Positions 62,685 through 64,000 of a DNA stretch of 64,000 nucleotides are shown here, piece by piece; the first letter of the stretch is position 1, and the number at the start of each line of letters is the position of its first letter. The notes beneath the pieces were generated by a model. That model made no database searches. It was given only the letters and a program-made list of their open reading frames with translations, and was not told where the DNA came from. The position numbers and the translations under genes were made by a program. This DNA comes from Paenibacillus riograndensis SBR5 (lineage in GTDB: Bacteria > Bacillota > Bacilli > Paenibacillales > Paenibacillaceae): assembly GCF_000981585.1 (NCBI RefSeq), contig NZ_LN831776.1:4571187-4635186 (forward strand). The letters are read 5' to 3'.

Positions 62685-64000
62685 TTACGCCTTAACTGCC
62701 CCGCGCTTCAGAATCGCCAGCCCGTTCACCGCCAGCTTCAGCTCGCTTGGTGCCGCTGCGCCGGATTCCACATCGGTGTATTCCCGGCCGTCCAGCGTCA
62801 CTACCTGCTCGGCACCGCTGAAATTCTGCACGAATACATAGTCATGTTCGCCGTCGGTACGCAGTTGAGCGGTTACCCCTACAGGAAGCTCGCTGTTCAG
62901 GGTGCGGCTGATCCGCTCCTTGCCGGCAATCGCTGCGTACAGATCCACATAGAATTGCAGATCCTTCACACGGGTTGCCAGATGATACGCCTTACCCGCC
63001 CCCAGCTTGTTCACGGTGAGTGCCGGACGTCCGGCGTAGAAGTCGCTGCGGTAATGGCCCAGCGCCTCAGCACCCTCCAGATGGATCAATTCAGCGATCT
63101 CATGCGCATCGTATTCGCCGCTCAGCTTCAGGCTGTTGCCCGGGTCCATGACCAGGCCGTTCAGATCGCGGCTGTGCAGCCCCTCGGTCTCCTCAGCCCA
63201 GATACCCAGCGTTCTGCGCAGCGGTCCGGGGAAGCCGCCCAAATGGCAGAGATCCGTCTCCCCGACCACACCCGACCAGTAGGTTCCCAGAAAGGTGCCG
63301 CCCTGTTCGACATACTTCTCAATCCGTTTGCCGTTGTCTTCGCTGATCAGGTACAGCATTGGTGCGATCACCAGCTTGTAGGCGGAGAAGTCTTCCTCCG
63401 AACCGATAATATCGACCGGAATGCCCAGCTCCCACAGCGCCTGATAATGCTGAAGCACCGTTTCTTCATATTTCAGGCCGGAGTTGCGAATCCCCTGGGC
63501 ATCCTTAATCGCCCAGCGGTTGTCCCAATCATATATAATGGCGGTCTGCACAGGTGTAGTTGTGCCTACTACGTCTTGCAGCTCTGCTAGGGTACGGCCG
63601 ACTTCGGCAACATCGCGGAAGACACGGGTTTCGGCGTGGCCGCTGTGGTCAATTACAGCACCGTGAAATTTCTCGCTGGAGCCGCGGCTTTTGCGCCATT
63701 GGAAATACTGTACAGAGTCCGAGCCGTGGGCAACCGCCTGCAGCGAAGACAGCTTGTGCATACCGGGCCGCTTCAGCTTGCTGACCGACTGCCAGTTCGT
63801 AAGCGAAGGCGTGCTTTCCATGAGCAGGAACGGCTTGTGCTTAAAGGTGCGGTACATATCATGGTGCATCGCCGTCCAGGCCGCGAGCCGGGCATCGTCA
63901 TTATCTTCGGTATATCCCCAATCCGGATAGGCGTCCCAGGAGACAACATCGAGGATTTTGGCCAGCTTGCGGTAATCTACGCCGTCAATATTGTGCATGT
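62685..64000 (-). CDS. GH42 beta-galactosidase, C-terminal part (cut by the window edge)
   Basis: At least 438 residues of a family-42 beta-galactosidase. The nucleophile region FLLMESTPSLTNWQ, the middle trimerisation domain (from about YDWDNRWAIKDAQ) and the C-terminal small beta-domain are present; the acid/base glutamate lies beyond the right edge. Family members are cytoplasmic and cleave terminal beta-galactosyl residues, including from plant galactans, which suits the pectin-degrading genes in the window. The frame is open to the window end, so no start can be given. Confidence 0.93.
   Translation of the reverse strand, partial: MHNIDGVDYRKLAKILDVVSWDAYPDWGYTEDNDDARLAAWTAMHHDMYRTFKHKPFLLMESTPSLTNWQSVSKLKRPGMHKLSSLQAVAHGSDSVQYFQWRKSRGSSEKFHGAVIDHSGHAETRVFRDVAEVGRTLAELQDVVGTTTPVQTAIIYDWDNRWAIKDAQGIRNSGLKYEETVLQHYQALWELGIPVDIIGSEEDFSAYKLVIAPMLYLISEDNGKRIEKYVEQGGTFLGTYWSGVVGETDLCHLGGFPGPLRRTLGIWAEETEGLHSRDLNGLVMDPGNSLKLSGEYDAHEIAELIHLEGAEALGHYRSDFYAGRPALTVNKLGAGKAYHLATRVKDLQFYVDLYAAIAGKERISRTLNSELPVGVTAQLRTDGEHDYVFVQNFSGAEQVVTLDGREYTDVESGAAAPSELKLAVNGLAILKRGAVKA

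Overview
The window reads as chromosome of a Paenibacillus-type Firmicute. The grounds are strong GGAGG ribosome sites, YesM/YesN-type two-component proteins beside carbohydrate ABC transporters, a GH52 beta-xylosidase, a bacillithiol-transferase-like DinB protein, dense short operons and about 50-58 % GC by eye. No rRNA, tRNA, IS element, prophage or CRISPR array was recognised.

Positions 1-16300 form an anaerobic hydrogen/formate island. An iron alcohol dehydrogenase (cut by the window edge) diverges from a DeoR regulator, followed by an L-cysteine desulfidase/serine dehydratase-like gene. Two convergent blocks come next. The plus block is fdhD-hydE-hydG. The minus block runs from a small DUF2294-like gene through fdhF (cysteine-type formate dehydrogenase), a HycB-like ferredoxin, hydA ([FeFe]-hydrogenase), a second HycB-like ferredoxin, moaA, an aspartase-like lyase and hydF. 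Four structural subunits (FdhF, two HycB-like proteins, HydA) match the subunit plan of acetogen hydrogen-dependent CO2 reductase, i.e. a soluble formate-hydrogenlyase. All three H-cluster maturases, a formate dehydrogenase sulfurtransferase and one molybdenum-cofactor enzyme are encoded alongside. A Rex/Fnr-like palindrome covers the predicted start of fdhF transcription.

Positions 16900-20000 hold a short 6-phosphogluconate dehydrogenase, zwf and an HxlR regulator. Positions 20100-25500 hold a plant-polysaccharide cluster: GH43, AraC regulator, GH28 and GH88. A conserved sequence block lies 25-26 bp upstream of the -10 hexamer of all three glycosidase genes and looks like the operator of that regulator.

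Positions 26400-46000 hold a DUF4180/PadR pair (PadR apparently lacking a normal start codon), a GH52 beta-xylosidase divergent from an AraC regulator, a YesMN system with two tandem-duplicated solute-binding proteins and two permeases, and a second transporter set with a GH2 enzyme and a two-domain ArsR-like regulator. Positions 46000-53000 are housekeeping and stress genes: YdcF, an ABC exporter with an OmpR two-component system, a YbaK-type deacylase, YolD-like, DinB and SRPBCC proteins. Positions 53700-58600 hold an unassigned 558-residue protein, possibly a carbohydrate enzyme, divergent from kduI-deoR-kduD (uronate catabolism). The end holds an ABC-2 exporter, a small XRE/membrane-protein pair, a Nudix protein and a partial GH42 beta-galactosidase.

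Several intergenic regions carry short arrays of hairpin-forming units. Four arrays of different sequence keep the same ~51-bp period, and two of them share a core; a fifth has a 35-bp period. This and the hydrogen/formate island are the most distinctive signals in the window.
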